Both the position numbers and the translations under genes were made by a program. A stretch of 64,000 bases of DNA from CAUZIZ01 sp965219005 (GTDB lineage Bacteria > Acidobacteriota > UBA6911 > RPQK01 > JAJDTT01), in the NCBI GenBank assembly GCA_965219005.1, contig CBDCMS010000004.1, positions 3,720,001 to 3,784,000 of the forward strand. The letters are read 5' to 3'. Under the pieces are notes generated by a model that had not been told where the DNA came from, searched no databases, and saw only the letters and a program-made list of their open reading frames with translations. This document shows positions 18,237 to 28,104 of the stretch, piece by piece (positions within the stretch are counted from its first letter, which is position 1; every line of letters starts with the position of its first letter).

Positions 18237-18262
18237 CCTCAGGGTAGGATCGGACCCTGAGG
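18237..18262 (+). promoter_or_regulatory. Hairpin just before the Ig-like protein start
   Basis: A 9-bp perfect stem (CCTCAGGGT with ACCCTGAGG) and 8-nt loop ending 13 nt before the ATG at 18276. It could hinder ribosome access or be a terminator remnant. No U-tract follows. Confidence 0.35.
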
Positions 18263-18275
18263 TTCCCGCTCTCCT

Positions 18276-19733
18276 ATGACGCCAGGTCAGGTTATGGGTA
18301 TTGCAGCACTCGTTCTAGGCTTCTTTGTGTTCACGCTGGAAGCCTCTGATGTCTCTTCGGGACCCTGGAGACCCAATCAACCTACCGCTTCTCTGAGACA
18401 GCTCCGGCTCCGCGCGATTTCGGATCTCGAAAGAATCCCAGCTACCGACCACCAGGTTCAGAAAACGATACGGAAGGCTGTTGAGGACATCACCAAGAGC
18501 CTCTCTCGTGAAGGTCAGGAGCATTTCTTGACGGGTGCTCAGATCCTTTCGGCGCCCCATGGGAGAAGGGTCTTTCAGAATTCGAAGCGGGCTGTGCAGC
18601 GCCTTCTCAAAGGGTTCGGGAGCAGAGCAGCCGAAGTCTCCGTCAAACCCGTATACCAACAGGTTGTTGATGTGCTGCTCCGCTCCGATGCCTCTATCGC
18701 GGAACGCTGCGTCCTGACGGCCGAGCGTCTGGCGGAGCTCGAGCTAGGAAGTAAGAAAACAGCACAGAGAGCGCGCGAACAATATGAAAAAGCGCTTCAG
18801 GAAACCGACGCTGCCAAGGCTGCAGACGGTTTCAGGAAGGCCTGGCGCTCCGCACAGGGAGTGGTGCGCTTCCGGAGCCTTTTGACGACGGCCTTCCGAG
18901 ACGGCCCCGATCCCTTTTCACCGCGCCGGGGCCCCAATACCCTCTCCTTGACTTTCGAGATCCTCGAACAAGGACGATTCTCCCTGGAGTTCGTTCAGAT
19001 CATCCAAGAACCCAAAAGCGGCGCCACCGTAAGGACGCTGATCAATAGTCCATGGGACGGCAGAAATAGCGAGGGGAAGCTGGTTCGAGACGGGAAATAC
19101 TCCTACATCGCCTACGGGCAGCTGCTCAGCCCTCGGTCGTCTAAGGATAAAGATAAGAAAAGAGACAAGAAGGCAGAAGAAAAGAGGCTGCGGATCAAGC
19201 CATCGTCGTTTCCGGTTTTCGGCACCATCGTGGTCGACAAGACGCCGCCTGCTATCAAACACACAGTCACTCCTGAGCCCAATGAGCTAGGCTGGCATAA
19301 GGACGAGGTGTCGGTGTCCTTCAGGGCCAGTGACAGGCTCTCTGGCCTTTCCAGCACGAGTCCGCCTGTTGTCGTCAACAGCGAAGGCACAGACCAAAGC
19401 GTCACAGGAACGGCCACGGATCGGGCGGGCAACCGAGCCGACCTGGATGTATCTCTGAATCTTGACCTCCACCCGCCAATCCTGCGGATCCTGGGACCAA
19501 ACAACGGCGTCGTGCTGAACGCTCCTTCGCTGACCATCACCGGATCCGCCGTCGATCGGCTTTCTGGTTTGGATGCGGTAACCTGTAACGGAACTGCGGC
19601 CGAAATCATCAGTGTCATCTTTACCTGCGAACTCCCCTTGGAGCGGGGAACAACGGAGATCCAAATCCAAGCCACCGACAAGGCTGGAAATGTGGCAGCT
19701 TCGCCAATCACCGTTCACAGACTTTCGGAGTAG
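18276..19733 (+). CDS. Secreted protein with C-terminal Ig-like domains
   Basis: A 485-aa protein with a signal peptide (MGIAALVLGFFVFTLEASD). Residues about 30-210 are a helical, charged region with no recognised family. Residues about 225-300 contain LINSPWDGRNSEGKLVRDGKYSYIAYG, a FlgD/FlgD-Ig-like motif. Residues about 318-485 form two bacterial Ig-like domains (DKTPPAIKHTVTPEPNELGW, DRLSGL repeated twice, TDRAGNRADLDV, TDKAGNVAASPI). Likely extracellular or surface. Met 18276 or Met 18294 could be the start. Confidence 0.7.
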   Translation: MTPGQVMGIAALVLGFFVFTLEASDVSSGPWRPNQPTASLRQLRLRAISDLERIPATDHQVQKTIRKAVEDITKSLSREGQEHFLTGAQILSAPHGRRVFQNSKRAVQRLLKGFGSRAAEVSVKPVYQQVVDVLLRSDASIAERCVLTAERLAELELGSKKTAQRAREQYEKALQETDAAKAADGFRKAWRSAQGVVRFRSLLTTAFRDGPDPFSPRRGPNTLSLTFEILEQGRFSLEFVQIIQEPKSGATVRTLINSPWDGRNSEGKLVRDGKYSYIAYGQLLSPRSSKDKDKKRDKKAEEKRLRIKPSSFPVFGTIVVDKTPPAIKHTVTPEPNELGWHKDEVSVSFRASDRLSGLSSTSPPVVVNSEGTDQSVTGTATDRAGNRADLDVSLNLDLHPPILRILGPNNGVVLNAPSLTITGSAVDRLSGLDAVTCNGTAAEIISVIFTCELPLERGTTEIQIQATDKAGNVAASPITVHRLSE

Positions 19734-19768
19734 AAGTTTCGATCTGAATGATCTAGCGGGGCTGATTC

Positions 19769-20395
19769 CTACGGTTTCTGAACAGCGCGGTTCCGATAGA
19801 GAGAGGGGTCGACTACGGCACACATTGCGCCGACCTGAAGCCCACCCCCCAAAAACGCGTTGACGCGCGCTACAGCGCTTTCGGTGTCGTTGACCACACT
19901 ACCGTAGGCCAACTCCAACACTTCGAAGTTGGGACGATTCTCCAGCCATCTGCGAGTCAGTCTCAGATTTTTCTCGAAGACAGCCACAACCTGATCGTCG
20001 GGGCTCTTGCCCCGATCTTCCCCTCTTCTTCTCAACATTTTGTTTTGGGAGGCCACCACTTCTCGAAGATCACGATCCATGAAGATGACCTTGTAGTAGT
20101 AGGAATCAGGCAGTTCCTTGAGCAGCTCTGAAATGACTTTAAGCGCCTTACCCTGGGCCGAGACCAGCCACGATTTGTCTGGTTGCTCATGCAGCTGCTT
20201 CGTCTTCTCTAGCTCATGATAGCCCTTGGGGTTGTCTACATCCGGCGCCCGGACCAGATCTTCCAGCAGGGCGACACCACCGGCAGCCAGCATGCTCATC
20301 ATCATAGAGGTCCCTGAGCGCGGCAGGCCTGAAACCACAACAACGGGCTCGCCAAGCTTTCGCTTCAGATAGATTTTCTGGAATCGTCGGAACAA
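19769..20395 (-). CDS. Sulfotransferase-family protein
   Basis: A 208-aa PAPS-dependent sulfotransferase-like protein. The 5'-phosphosulfate loop is VSGLPRSGTSMMMSML (about 21-36), and the 3'-phosphate region is VIFMDRDLREVVASQNKML (about 103-121). It lacks an obvious signal peptide. It is the last of five same-strand genes with two phosphohydrolases and a membrane protein, so it may modify the same lipid or glycan (inference). Confidence 0.82.
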   Translation of the reverse strand: MFRRFQKIYLKRKLGEPVVVVSGLPRSGTSMMMSMLAAGGVALLEDLVRAPDVDNPKGYHELEKTKQLHEQPDKSWLVSAQGKALKVISELLKELPDSYYYKVIFMDRDLREVVASQNKMLRRRGEDRGKSPDDQVVAVFEKNLRLTRRWLENRPNFEVLELAYGSVVNDTESAVARVNAFLGGGLQVGAMCAVVDPSLYRNRAVQKP

Positions 20396-20460
20396 TCCTT
20401 CCTCCCGATCCGTCCTATCCCCAGCCGCGCTGTATATTCAGGAAACTCCCCACTCCAATC

Positions 20461-20496
20461 CTACGCCGAAGGCGTTATTGCGTGTAGCCCAGAGTT
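20461..20496 (+). repeat. Solo copy of the CTAC-hairpin repeat family
   Basis: Contains CTACGCCGAAGGCGTT followed by ATTGCGTGTAGCCCAG, the same module that ends the large inverted repeat at 28105-28328. It overlaps the stop codon of the membrane-protein gene by two bases. Confidence 0.8.
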
Positions 20497-21337
20497 AGAT
20501 CTCCACTCCAAGCGGACCTCGAAAGATAAAGGCGGAAGCCACCGACAGCAGAAAAAACAAGACCAGCCAATGGAGGTCCCAGCCTATCACGTCCAGGGGA
20601 AGCTCCGGGTAACTCACGCCTACTACCTCCACTTGGGAACCGGGAGGGATCGGTGCTTCCCCGGGAAACTGCATGAGGTGCAACGAAGATCCGGTCCGGA
20701 AGGGAGAAACCGCTCCCCACCTCTTTCCCGCGTAGAGTTCCTTTTCGACCGTCTCTTCCCCTATCTGAATCCTGAGCTGGTGCCGTCCAGCCCTCTCCGC
20801 CCGCACCCGCCAGGACACCTCATTGTTGGCAAGAATCCGCACTGGAGGCGTTTCCACTATGACCCCCTCAGGCGCCACCAACCTTACCTTCTGCTCCAGA
20901 TCCCACCCCGGGGCTAGCCTGGCCTTGACAATTGCCGAGGAGCCCAGCGGAAGCGGCGCCCGTTCGAAATAAAGGTTCAAGTGAATCACGATCACCAGCA
21001 GCGGGGGGATCACGACCAACATCGGAAGCAGCGAGTGTTTGAGATAAGTGAGTGTCTCTCGGAGGATCCTTCCCTGCAGTCCCAGCACCACTCTGACATC
21101 ATGCTGAAAGAGTGTTACCCCCAGAAGGTTGCCCTGGATGCTCTTCTTGACACGTTTGATCCTGCCCTGCTTGGAAACCCTGCCGAAGACCCAGAGCATG
21201 GCCAACCCTGTCAGGAAGGAAACCAGAAACAGGGGCCAGATTGGATCGACCCCTCCAAACGGCCAGAGTACCAGGCTGAACACCCAGACCAGGCAGCGGT
21301 TGAAGAACTCGATGATGAGCAGTGAGGTTTCTGCCAT
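20495..21337 (-). CDS. Membrane protein of unknown function in the phosphohydrolase operon
   Basis: A 280-aa protein: two N-terminal helices (CLVWVFSLVLWPFGG; WPLFLVSFLTGLAMLWVFG), a basic loop, a third helix (LPMLVVIPPLLVIVIHLNLY, about 109-128), an exported beta-rich domain of about 110 residues (WRVRAERAGRHQLRIQIGE), and a C-terminal helix (WLVLFFLLSVASAFIF). Not recognised. It follows the 63-aa gene by 32 nt, so it belongs to the operon. Confidence 0.7.
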   Translation of the reverse strand: MAETSLLIIEFFNRCLVWVFSLVLWPFGGVDPIWPLFLVSFLTGLAMLWVFGRVSKQGRIKRVKKSIQGNLLGVTLFQHDVRVVLGLQGRILRETLTYLKHSLLPMLVVIPPLLVIVIHLNLYFERAPLPLGSSAIVKARLAPGWDLEQKVRLVAPEGVIVETPPVRILANNEVSWRVRAERAGRHQLRIQIGEETVEKELYAGKRWGAVSPFRTGSSLHLMQFPGEAPIPPGSQVEVVGVSYPELPLDVIGWDLHWLVLFFLLSVASAFIFRGPLGVEI

Positions 21338-21369
21338 GAGTGGCCGTTTCGAAGAGCGGCGGGGCCAAA

Positions 21370-21561
21370 CTACGAAATATAGCCCAGCCCTTTGAGCCTA
21401 TTCTTGATTTCCTCTTCCGAGGTGGCGTCTTCCAGTTTGGCCAGCTCTTTTTCCAGAGCATGGGTCACAAACTCCTCCACGGACGAGTATCCGGCCAACT
21501 CGGAGTATTTCTTTACCTTTTCGAATAAGGCCCGATCCAGCTTGACTTTGGGTCCAAACAT
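21370..21561 (-). CDS. Small helix protein, possibly ribbon-helix-helix-like
   Basis: A 63-aa protein, start VKLDRALFEKVKKYSELAGY then SSVEEFVTHALEKELAKLED. The pattern strand-helix-turn-helix resembles ribbon-helix-helix antitoxins or small regulators. It is 3 nt from the stop of the upstream phosphohydrolase and must be cotranslated. It may regulate the operon; this is inference from fold only. Confidence 0.65.
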   Translation of the reverse strand: MFGPKVKLDRALFEKVKKYSELAGYSSVEEFVTHALEKELAKLEDATSEEEIKNRLKGLGYIS

Positions 21562-21564
21562 CTT

Positions 21565-23552
21565 CTACTCCATCGGTCCGAGGCAATCCTGCCCCACCAT
21601 TTCAGGCAACTTTTCGATCCCGTATTCATCCAGGACGGCCACCGTCAAGTCTACCAGAGACGGTTCTTCCAGTATGATCTCTCGGTTGCTGATCAATACC
21701 CCGGGGACCAGTCGAGAATCGATGCTGTGATCCCCGCTCCAGGGATCGGTGTTATCCAAGAACAGATCGGGAGGAAAATCACCCAGAGGACTTTCCCAGG
21801 AGCTGCGATAGCCGCGGCTGTACCCAATGATCAAATCCGGACCCCGATCCAGGAAAGGACCTTTAAAATCGCGTCGGCTCCGAACCACGCGGCTGATGGG
21901 ATGGAGTCCAGTGGCGGGATCGATCATGCCCAGAAGATCTTCCTCTAGTCGTTCCAGGAGGTCGGCATAGTCGGCCCCGTCGGCCACCACTCCCTGCGCT
22001 TCCCGGCCCTCTAGATTGACGTAGAGCCCGTTGAGGCCGAGAGCGTAGGCAGTGGTCCCGTTCCAGTCCACGTTCTGGAAGAAGGGTTGTGGCCCCCGCG
22101 GCCTGCTCCTGATGAACTTCACATATCCACGTTGATGCAGCCACGAATTGAGATTGACCTGACGGTAGAAGGGTGCGAATCCATGATCGGAAAGAATGAT
22201 CAGCGTTGTATCCTGGTCGAGTTTCTCCAGAATCTGCGCTACCACGTCATCCATTTCTTGATACATAGTGGCGATCCCGTCTGCCAGATCCGGGTCGGCC
22301 CTATAGCCGGGATGTTCGGGATCCATGTACCGCCAGAGCATGTGGGAAATCTGATCCACTCCAGAAAAATAGTAGAATAGAAGCCCTTCGTCGAAACCTT
22401 CCAGCAGGTGCTCCAACGCCCTCTTCTGCTCTGCGAAAACGGACTGACTCTGAACCCAGAATTCCCCCGCGTCAAAGACGCCTGAGGAGAGTGCCTTTGT
22501 ATCTTCAGCCAGCTCCTGGGTGTAGAAATAGCCCAATTCATCGGCCAGCTCGGCAGACCATCCCTCCGGCTGGGATATCGGCATGACAGGCTCCCCCGGA
22601 TTGATCTGGAGTGGTGTCACGTAGAGCCGAAACTGCGGATGGACCCGTTGTAGATAGAAGCGCGCCGTGGCGCTGATGCTAGCAAGGTAGGGGACGGCTT
22701 CAAACTCCAGCCGGATCCACTCACTCCACTCCCCCTCCTTCAGAATGAACTCCTGGTCCTGAACCACGAACTTGGCTACCGACTCCAGCGGATCGAGGAA
22801 GACCTCGAGGGTCAGATCGAGCTCCGGGTTCCGGTGTCCACCGTTGGGCTCATCGACCTTCCGATATGGGTTCCCTGGGCCCCGCAGCTTTGCCTCAACC
22901 CGGTTGTCGCGCACCTGAACGGAGGAGATTCTTCCGCCGCCAACATCACGCGTACCCTCGGCGGGACTGCTAGTGTAGAAAGAGAAGGTACCGGGCGTAC
23001 CCAGGAGGTCAGGGGTCCCCATGCCGGAAAGGGCCCTCCCCTGACCCTGTGGGGGGAAATTGACCGGCATCCGAAAAACGGTCGTCGGGATCCCCTTTTC
23101 CTGGAGCAGCTGCCAGAAGGGCTTCCCCTCCCGGAGCAGCTCGACTCGTCCTCCTGACAGTGGAATAACCCATGAACCGATCGTCAGATTCCGGCTCGAG
23201 GGTATCGCCTTGGACATTGAGAACTCTGGCAGAAGCGTTTTGGGGTCACGGTGTACAAAGTCGAAGATTGCATGACCTCCGGCGTCCATTCCGGTGATGA
23301 ATGCCGACCAGGCTACCGGGCTCAAGGGAGGCATGACTGTCTGCAGAGGCTTGAAGTGCTCTTCCTGGAGCAGGGTTTGAAGTTGGGAAGCCGGCCCTGG
23401 TCAATGAAGCGGCGCAGCAGGACTGGGTCGAGACCATCGATTCCTAGGACGAAAACCTTCCGATAGGGGGCTCTCTGCGGTGGGATGCAGGCGGACAGCA
23501 GAAGAGCAAGCATCAGAAGGCCGCTGAGAGCTCGGTGGATCGACTGCGACAT
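21565..23552 (-). pseudogene. Alkaline-phosphatase-superfamily lipoprotein, frameshifted
   Basis: Two overlapping frames give one ~662-aa type-I phosphodiesterase/nucleotide-pyrophosphatase-like protein. Frame 1 (from 23552) starts with a lipoprotein signal (LMLALLLSACIPPQ) and KVFVLGIDGLDPVLL (first metal Asp), and breaks after LPNFK near 23380. Frame 2 resumes as TLLQEEHFKPLQTVMPPLSP, nucleophile region VAWSAFITG, then LILSDHGFAPF and WSGDHSID (metal Asp/His). One missing base in the AAACCC run explains it; a sequencing error is possible. The paralogue at 23558-25684 shows the unbroken alignment. Confidence 0.82.
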
Positions 23553-23557
23553 TGATC

Positions 23558-25684
23558 TCAGATCTCGATCCCCAGGGCCTTGCCGTCACAGTAGCCGGGG
23601 ACGCCAATCCCAAAGAGGTCCAGGACCGTGGGCCCGATGTCCATGATGCTGGCCTCGGTGTTCGCTATCTTCCGGTTGCAGAAGAGGACCCCGGGAACGT
23701 CGTCAGGATTCATGCAGTGATCGCCACTCCAACTCTTTGTATTGTCCTCGAAGACCGCGTCGGTGACGGCTCCCGTGGCACTACTCCAGGAACTCCGGTA
23801 GCCAGGGCAGAAACCCGTGATCAGGTCCGGGCCCTCCGCTCGGTAGGGTCCCCGATAGGCTTCCACAGTGTCATGGACCTTTCGAACCACCGGGGATTCC
23901 TGGTCCCCGTCGCGCAGTTGCTCCAGACCAGAGATAATCCCTTCTTTGACCTCTCTGGCTTCGTCTCCGGGCGCCACGATCCCCTGGGACTCGCGGCCCG
24001 CCAGATTCAGGTAGATCCCTCCCAGACCAACGGCATAGGCCTGGGTCTTACTCCAGTCCACTCCCTCGAACCACTCAGCGCCGGTCGGGTCGTCACGAAC
24101 CGTCAGATAGCCGTTCTGGTGAAGCCAGGAATTGAGGTTGACGCCTCGTTGAAACGACTTGAAACCGTGATCGGACAGCACGACGACCAGAGTATCATCA
24201 GAGACCGATTTCAAAACTCGCCCGACCAACTCGTCCATTCTCTGATAGAGCTTCTTGATCTCGTCTCGATGCTTGAGGGTCTCCCTGCCCACGTTGGCGG
24301 GATGATCATCTTCCAGATAGCGCCAGAACATGTGCTGCAATCTATCCGTGATGTCAAAGACGCAAACGACGGCGCCCCGGTTTGTCTTCTCGATGGCGTC
24401 GAAGAACATCCGCTCGCGCTCTTCGTGAATCAGATAAGCCTGTTTGAGGAAGGCCTCTTCATCAAGCACACCCTCATTGAGGGCCCAGGTGTCCTCGGCC
24501 AGGCCCAGAGTCGAAAACCTCCCCTGGGTCTTCGATAGATAGATCGAGTAGGTGCGGGGATGGGAAATCGGCATGGCAGGACGCTCCGGGTCCAGGTTGA
24601 CGGGCGAAGCGTATAGCTTGAGGTGGGGCGCACTCTCTTTGAGATAGAAACGACACATCCCCCTGATCTTCATTCCCAGTCCGGCCCTGAACTTCAGTGG
24701 GATCCAGGGAGTGAACTCACCCAGGAGAACCGGGTGTTGCTTTCCGTCAATGGACAAAATCGCCCCTCCAGTCTCTTGATCGAGGTTCAACTCAAAGGCG
24801 ATCTTCATTTCCGTCGAGTCCCGCCGCAGCGGGTTTTCAGGACCCGGCACATAGGAACGCACCTGTCCCGCCTCGACTCCGACCGGAATCTGGGTCCCTC
24901 CGGTGAACTTGCCTTTCTCCGTCGGATCGCTGGTGTAGAAAGTGAAGGTGCCCAACGTCCCCTTCAGATCGGGCACCGACATGGCCGAGAGCAATAGCCC
25001 ATTGAACTTTTCTGGAGGAAAGCTAGTGGGCACTCGGAGCACCGTGCTGAAGACACCGTGATCGCCTAGGATCTTCCAGAAAGATTGACTTCGACGCTCG
25101 AACTGAATTCTCGGCTTGCCCACGGGGATCCGGTACTTGCCAAACTTGATGCTCCTCGCTGGAGGCGAAATCTCCGAAGAACAGAGTTTGGGCAGATAGG
25201 ACTTGCGGTCTGGCACCAGAAAGTCAAAGACTTTGTGATATCCAGGGTTGCAACCCGTCTGAAAGGACGACCAGGCGACCGGCGACTCTGCCGGTAGACT
25301 CGTCGCCAAACGGCGGTAAGCTCCCTCACCCGCCAAGCGCTCAAAGTTGGGCAACAGTCCCTCTGCCATGAACTGATCGGTGAGCTCGGGATCCTGCCCG
25401 TCCAGCCCCAGGATAACGACCTGTCGAACCCGGCTTTTTCGAAGAGCCTTTCTTCCTCGAAGACTCTGGATGATCCAGCGGAAGGGCCAGGTCAACAGTG
25501 TCAGGAGCGCCAGCGCAAGAGAAGCGAGAACGACGAAAAAGGAGGAGACGAAAGCGATCCCGGCTCCAGGTCCGATGTAGGCCTCAACGGGGATGGGAGT
25601 GAGTAGAAGCAGGGCAAAAGCAAGGGCGAGCCTTCCCAACCAGCGGAGACATTGGTTCCCTGCAAGAGAAATCGAACCCATCAT
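23558..25684 (-). CDS. Alkaline-phosphatase-superfamily phosphodiesterase, membrane-bound
   Basis: A 708-aa protein with a signal helix (LALAFALLLLTPIPVEA), a second helix (AFVSSFFVVLASLALALLTLL) and a basic stop-transfer stretch, followed by a periplasmic type-I phosphodiesterase domain: VVILGLDGQDPE (metal), SPVAWSSFQTG (nucleophile), LVVVLSDHGF and WSGDHCMNPDDVPG (metals), and GIGVPGYCDGK near the end. The substrate is unknown. The gene ends 5 nt before its paralogue. The start at 25684 (MMGSIS) is chosen because the signal helix follows; no good ribosome site is visible. Confidence 0.85.
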   Translation of the reverse strand: MMGSISLAGNQCLRWLGRLALAFALLLLTPIPVEAYIGPGAGIAFVSSFFVVLASLALALLTLLTWPFRWIIQSLRGRKALRKSRVRQVVILGLDGQDPELTDQFMAEGLLPNFERLAGEGAYRRLATSLPAESPVAWSSFQTGCNPGYHKVFDFLVPDRKSYLPKLCSSEISPPARSIKFGKYRIPVGKPRIQFERRSQSFWKILGDHGVFSTVLRVPTSFPPEKFNGLLLSAMSVPDLKGTLGTFTFYTSDPTEKGKFTGGTQIPVGVEAGQVRSYVPGPENPLRRDSTEMKIAFELNLDQETGGAILSIDGKQHPVLLGEFTPWIPLKFRAGLGMKIRGMCRFYLKESAPHLKLYASPVNLDPERPAMPISHPRTYSIYLSKTQGRFSTLGLAEDTWALNEGVLDEEAFLKQAYLIHEERERMFFDAIEKTNRGAVVCVFDITDRLQHMFWRYLEDDHPANVGRETLKHRDEIKKLYQRMDELVGRVLKSVSDDTLVVVLSDHGFKSFQRGVNLNSWLHQNGYLTVRDDPTGAEWFEGVDWSKTQAYAVGLGGIYLNLAGRESQGIVAPGDEAREVKEGIISGLEQLRDGDQESPVVRKVHDTVEAYRGPYRAEGPDLITGFCPGYRSSWSSATGAVTDAVFEDNTKSWSGDHCMNPDDVPGVLFCNRKIANTEASIMDIGPTVLDLFGIGVPGYCDGKALGIEI

Positions 25685-25804
25685 GTCACGGTACAAGATA
25701 CACGGCACAAAGGAATCCCAAATTCCCGTCACGGCCAGGCAGTTCGATGGCGCCGGCCCCGCGTCTCCCCTCGCCGAAATTGAGGCGAAGCCGAAGAGTG
25801 CCTA

Positions 25805-26554
25805 TTAGTGATCATCTAGGCGAAGCAGCCACCTGGCGGAGTTGCGCATGAGTCGCTGCATCATGGGGTGACCGAGTCCATCGGGGGTGTGCCCGGGCGC
25901 CAGATAGCAGAAGCGTCCCTTTCCCATTTCACGCCACCAGCCCGCCGCAGCAGCCACGTTGTCGCGTGCAATCGATCGCAGCAGCAGGTGCTGGTGGTCC
26001 AGATAGTATTTCACTGTGTGTTGCTCGTCGAAGATCTCGAAATCCTCTACGCCCGCCGTCACGGGGTGACTCCTGTCTTCCACTCGAATGGTGAAGACGT
26101 TGGGCTTGGGGTGGCCTCCGTAGTCTCCTCCAAAGAGCTTGTAGTAGGGCCCGTTTGGAGGATACAGTCCTTGGGAGTTGTGTAGAGCCAGGAAACTACC
26201 GCCGTCGTGGACAAAGTCCCAGATGGCTTGCTGCTGCTCGTCAGTCATCCACTTGATGTGCGGTTTGTCGTAGCCCTGAGGCCAGTTCATGCCGTCGCGC
26301 AGGATGATGAGCAGATCGTGTTTCTGGAGCGATTCACGGTTTAGCGCAGCGACGTTTTCGATGAACGTTACTGGGATGTTTTCACGAACCATCGCCTTCA
26401 TCAGGTTGTCCCGAATGTAGACCGGGCTATGGTATCGATCCCCGATCAGAGCCAATGCGTGAGGCCGTTTGGCTGTCTGATAGACCTCGGACGTATTTTG
26501 CGCCCGAAGCGCCAGAGTCGAGAAGAACAGGAGAACCACCCATCGTATTTTCAT
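25805..26554 (-). CDS. ThuA-domain protein, secreted
   Basis: A 249-aa protein with signal peptide (IRWVVLLFFSTLALRAQ) and a class-I-glutamine-amidotransferase-like ThuA domain: HALALIGDRYHSPVY, GGSFLALHNSQGLYP, SHPVTAGVEDFEIFDEQH and CYLAPGHTPDGLGHPM. ThuA proteins (trehalose utilisation) are abundant in this kind of genome, and their biochemical role is unclear. Separated by about 250 bp from the next same-strand gene downstream of the glycosidase-like gene. Confidence 0.88.
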   Translation of the reverse strand: MKIRWVVLLFFSTLALRAQNTSEVYQTAKRPHALALIGDRYHSPVYIRDNLMKAMVRENIPVTFIENVAALNRESLQKHDLLIILRDGMNWPQGYDKPHIKWMTDEQQQAIWDFVHDGGSFLALHNSQGLYPPNGPYYKLFGGDYGGHPKPNVFTIRVEDRSHPVTAGVEDFEIFDEQHTVKYYLDHQHLLLRSIARDNVAAAAGWWREMGKGRFCYLAPGHTPDGLGHPMMQRLMRNSARWLLRLDDH

Positions 26555-26725
26555 GCGTTTGCTCCAAACACCAGATTCTACCCAGGAGACAGCTGAGATT
26601 CACCGATCGGTTCTTCCTGGAATACGGGGCTTCCAAGCAAGACACTTGGTCTTGAGTTGCGGCCGGTCATTCACGCCTTGTTGCTCCGCTTGAATTTCTG
26701 AGACTTCAATTGCTCGAGTCCCTGA

Positions 26726-27958
26726 TCAATAGGGATTGACGATCTGGGGACGTGCCTCTCCTACCCGCTTCTCGGCCTCTGCCCCGAATGAGCCGATAAC
26801 CACTCCCGAAACGCCTTCGGTGTCCAGAAGCCTACTGTTTTCCTCGGGGTCGTGGCGAGACCACATCCTCGCAACGTAGAGCTTGCATCCGTGCTCCAGG
26901 CAGAGCGGTGCGTAGTCGTCCCGGATCGCTCCATACAGACGATCCATGGCCTCCTGATACTCGGGGGAACCCTTGGGTAGGGGGATGGACCAGAATCGCC
27001 GATCTGGGAAACCGGATCCTCCCTTGATTCCGTAGTGGTCCGCGTCGTTGCAGAGGAGGCCATGGGCTCGATGTTTGGGCCACATCAGGTGCCAGAATGA
27101 GGGACAGCGTACTGCGATCTGATCAATCGTCAGAGAGTCTACAATCTTCTCCCGGATCCAGGTTCTCCAGTCCAGATACAGGTTTCCCAGGGGCGGCCCG
27201 ATGTAGTCCCCCCGGGGGACCCCCACACCGAGTTTCTTCCCACGGTTGGAAAGCTCCTTTTTCAGGTCGCTGAAGAGCCGGGTAACGAACTCTCCCCGCA
27301 ATCGGCGCCAGGCCTCCAGATCGAAATTGCGTTCCAGGATGTTGACGCCATGGCGCTTCTCGAATTCCTCAACCACCGGCGGATTGAAGCCAAACTGGTC
27401 TCCGTAGACTGCGGGCTTGGACTGGGAGCGGGTACAGATGAAGACGCCGTCGAAGTTGTAGTTGCTCAGGCCAGCCAGAACCCGTCGAATCGTGTAGCGT
27501 CGGGCATCATCATGAGCGTATTCCAGGATGCCGTAGTGGGGCCGACCCTCTTTGTCGGTCGCCAGGCACTCCGGATTCGCCAGGGTGAACTGGCTTTGCC
27601 AGCCGAAGATCCCTCCCTGCCAACCCTCGCTCAGAGGGTACCCCTCATCGAAAATGGGGGTGTACATGTAGATCTCAAACCCCATGTCCTTGAGCTCGGT
27701 GGTAATCATTTCCTGTTCGTCGAAACCCAGATTGGCATAGGTACTGTTCACCTCCCTGGGAGGGGATCCCAGAGCTGTAAAGCTCACCCGGAACTTGCTC
27801 ATGGTCCTCATCTCGCGCCAGTAGATGGCGCCGGCGCCATGTACCGATTGCCATTCTTCGGCAGCTCTCAGGATCTTCTCAGGCGTATCCAAAGCAGCAT
27901 GGTCGTCCCAGGCTTCCAGATGGTCTCCCCAGCTGCAACTGATTATGTTTCTACTCAT
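26726..27958 (-). CDS. Putative glycoside-hydrolase-like TIM-barrel protein
   Basis: A 410-aa cytosolic protein. EMITTELKDMGFEIYMYTPI, LSNYNFDGVFICTRSQSKP, LFSDLKKELSNRGKKLGVGV and DQIAVRCP resemble the strand-loop pattern of alpha-amylase/GHL-type barrels (DUF-type putative glycosidases). I cannot assign a family with confidence. The ATG at 27958 has GGGAGGAAA directly upstream, an excellent ribosome site, so the eight extra upstream codons are rejected. Confidence 0.6.
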   Translation of the reverse strand: MSRNIISCSWGDHLEAWDDHAALDTPEKILRAAEEWQSVHGAGAIYWREMRTMSKFRVSFTALGSPPREVNSTYANLGFDEQEMITTELKDMGFEIYMYTPIFDEGYPLSEGWQGGIFGWQSQFTLANPECLATDKEGRPHYGILEYAHDDARRYTIRRVLAGLSNYNFDGVFICTRSQSKPAVYGDQFGFNPPVVEEFEKRHGVNILERNFDLEAWRRLRGEFVTRLFSDLKKELSNRGKKLGVGVPRGDYIGPPLGNLYLDWRTWIREKIVDSLTIDQIAVRCPSFWHLMWPKHRAHGLLCNDADHYGIKGGSGFPDRRFWSIPLPKGSPEYQEAMDRLYGAIRDDYAPLCLEHGCKLYVARMWSRHDPEENSRLLDTEGVSGVVIGSFGAEAEKRVGEARPQIVNPY

Positions 27959-28104
27959 GTATTTCCTCCCGTTAAGGCTCACACTGCTTCGGCGGCACAG
28001 ATAGACATTTCAGCATTCAGGTTAGCAGTTTGAAAACGCCCGCAACAGCCTGATCTAGAACTTGGTCGAAGATGGAATGCAACTATCAGTTCACGCGACT
28101 GTAT

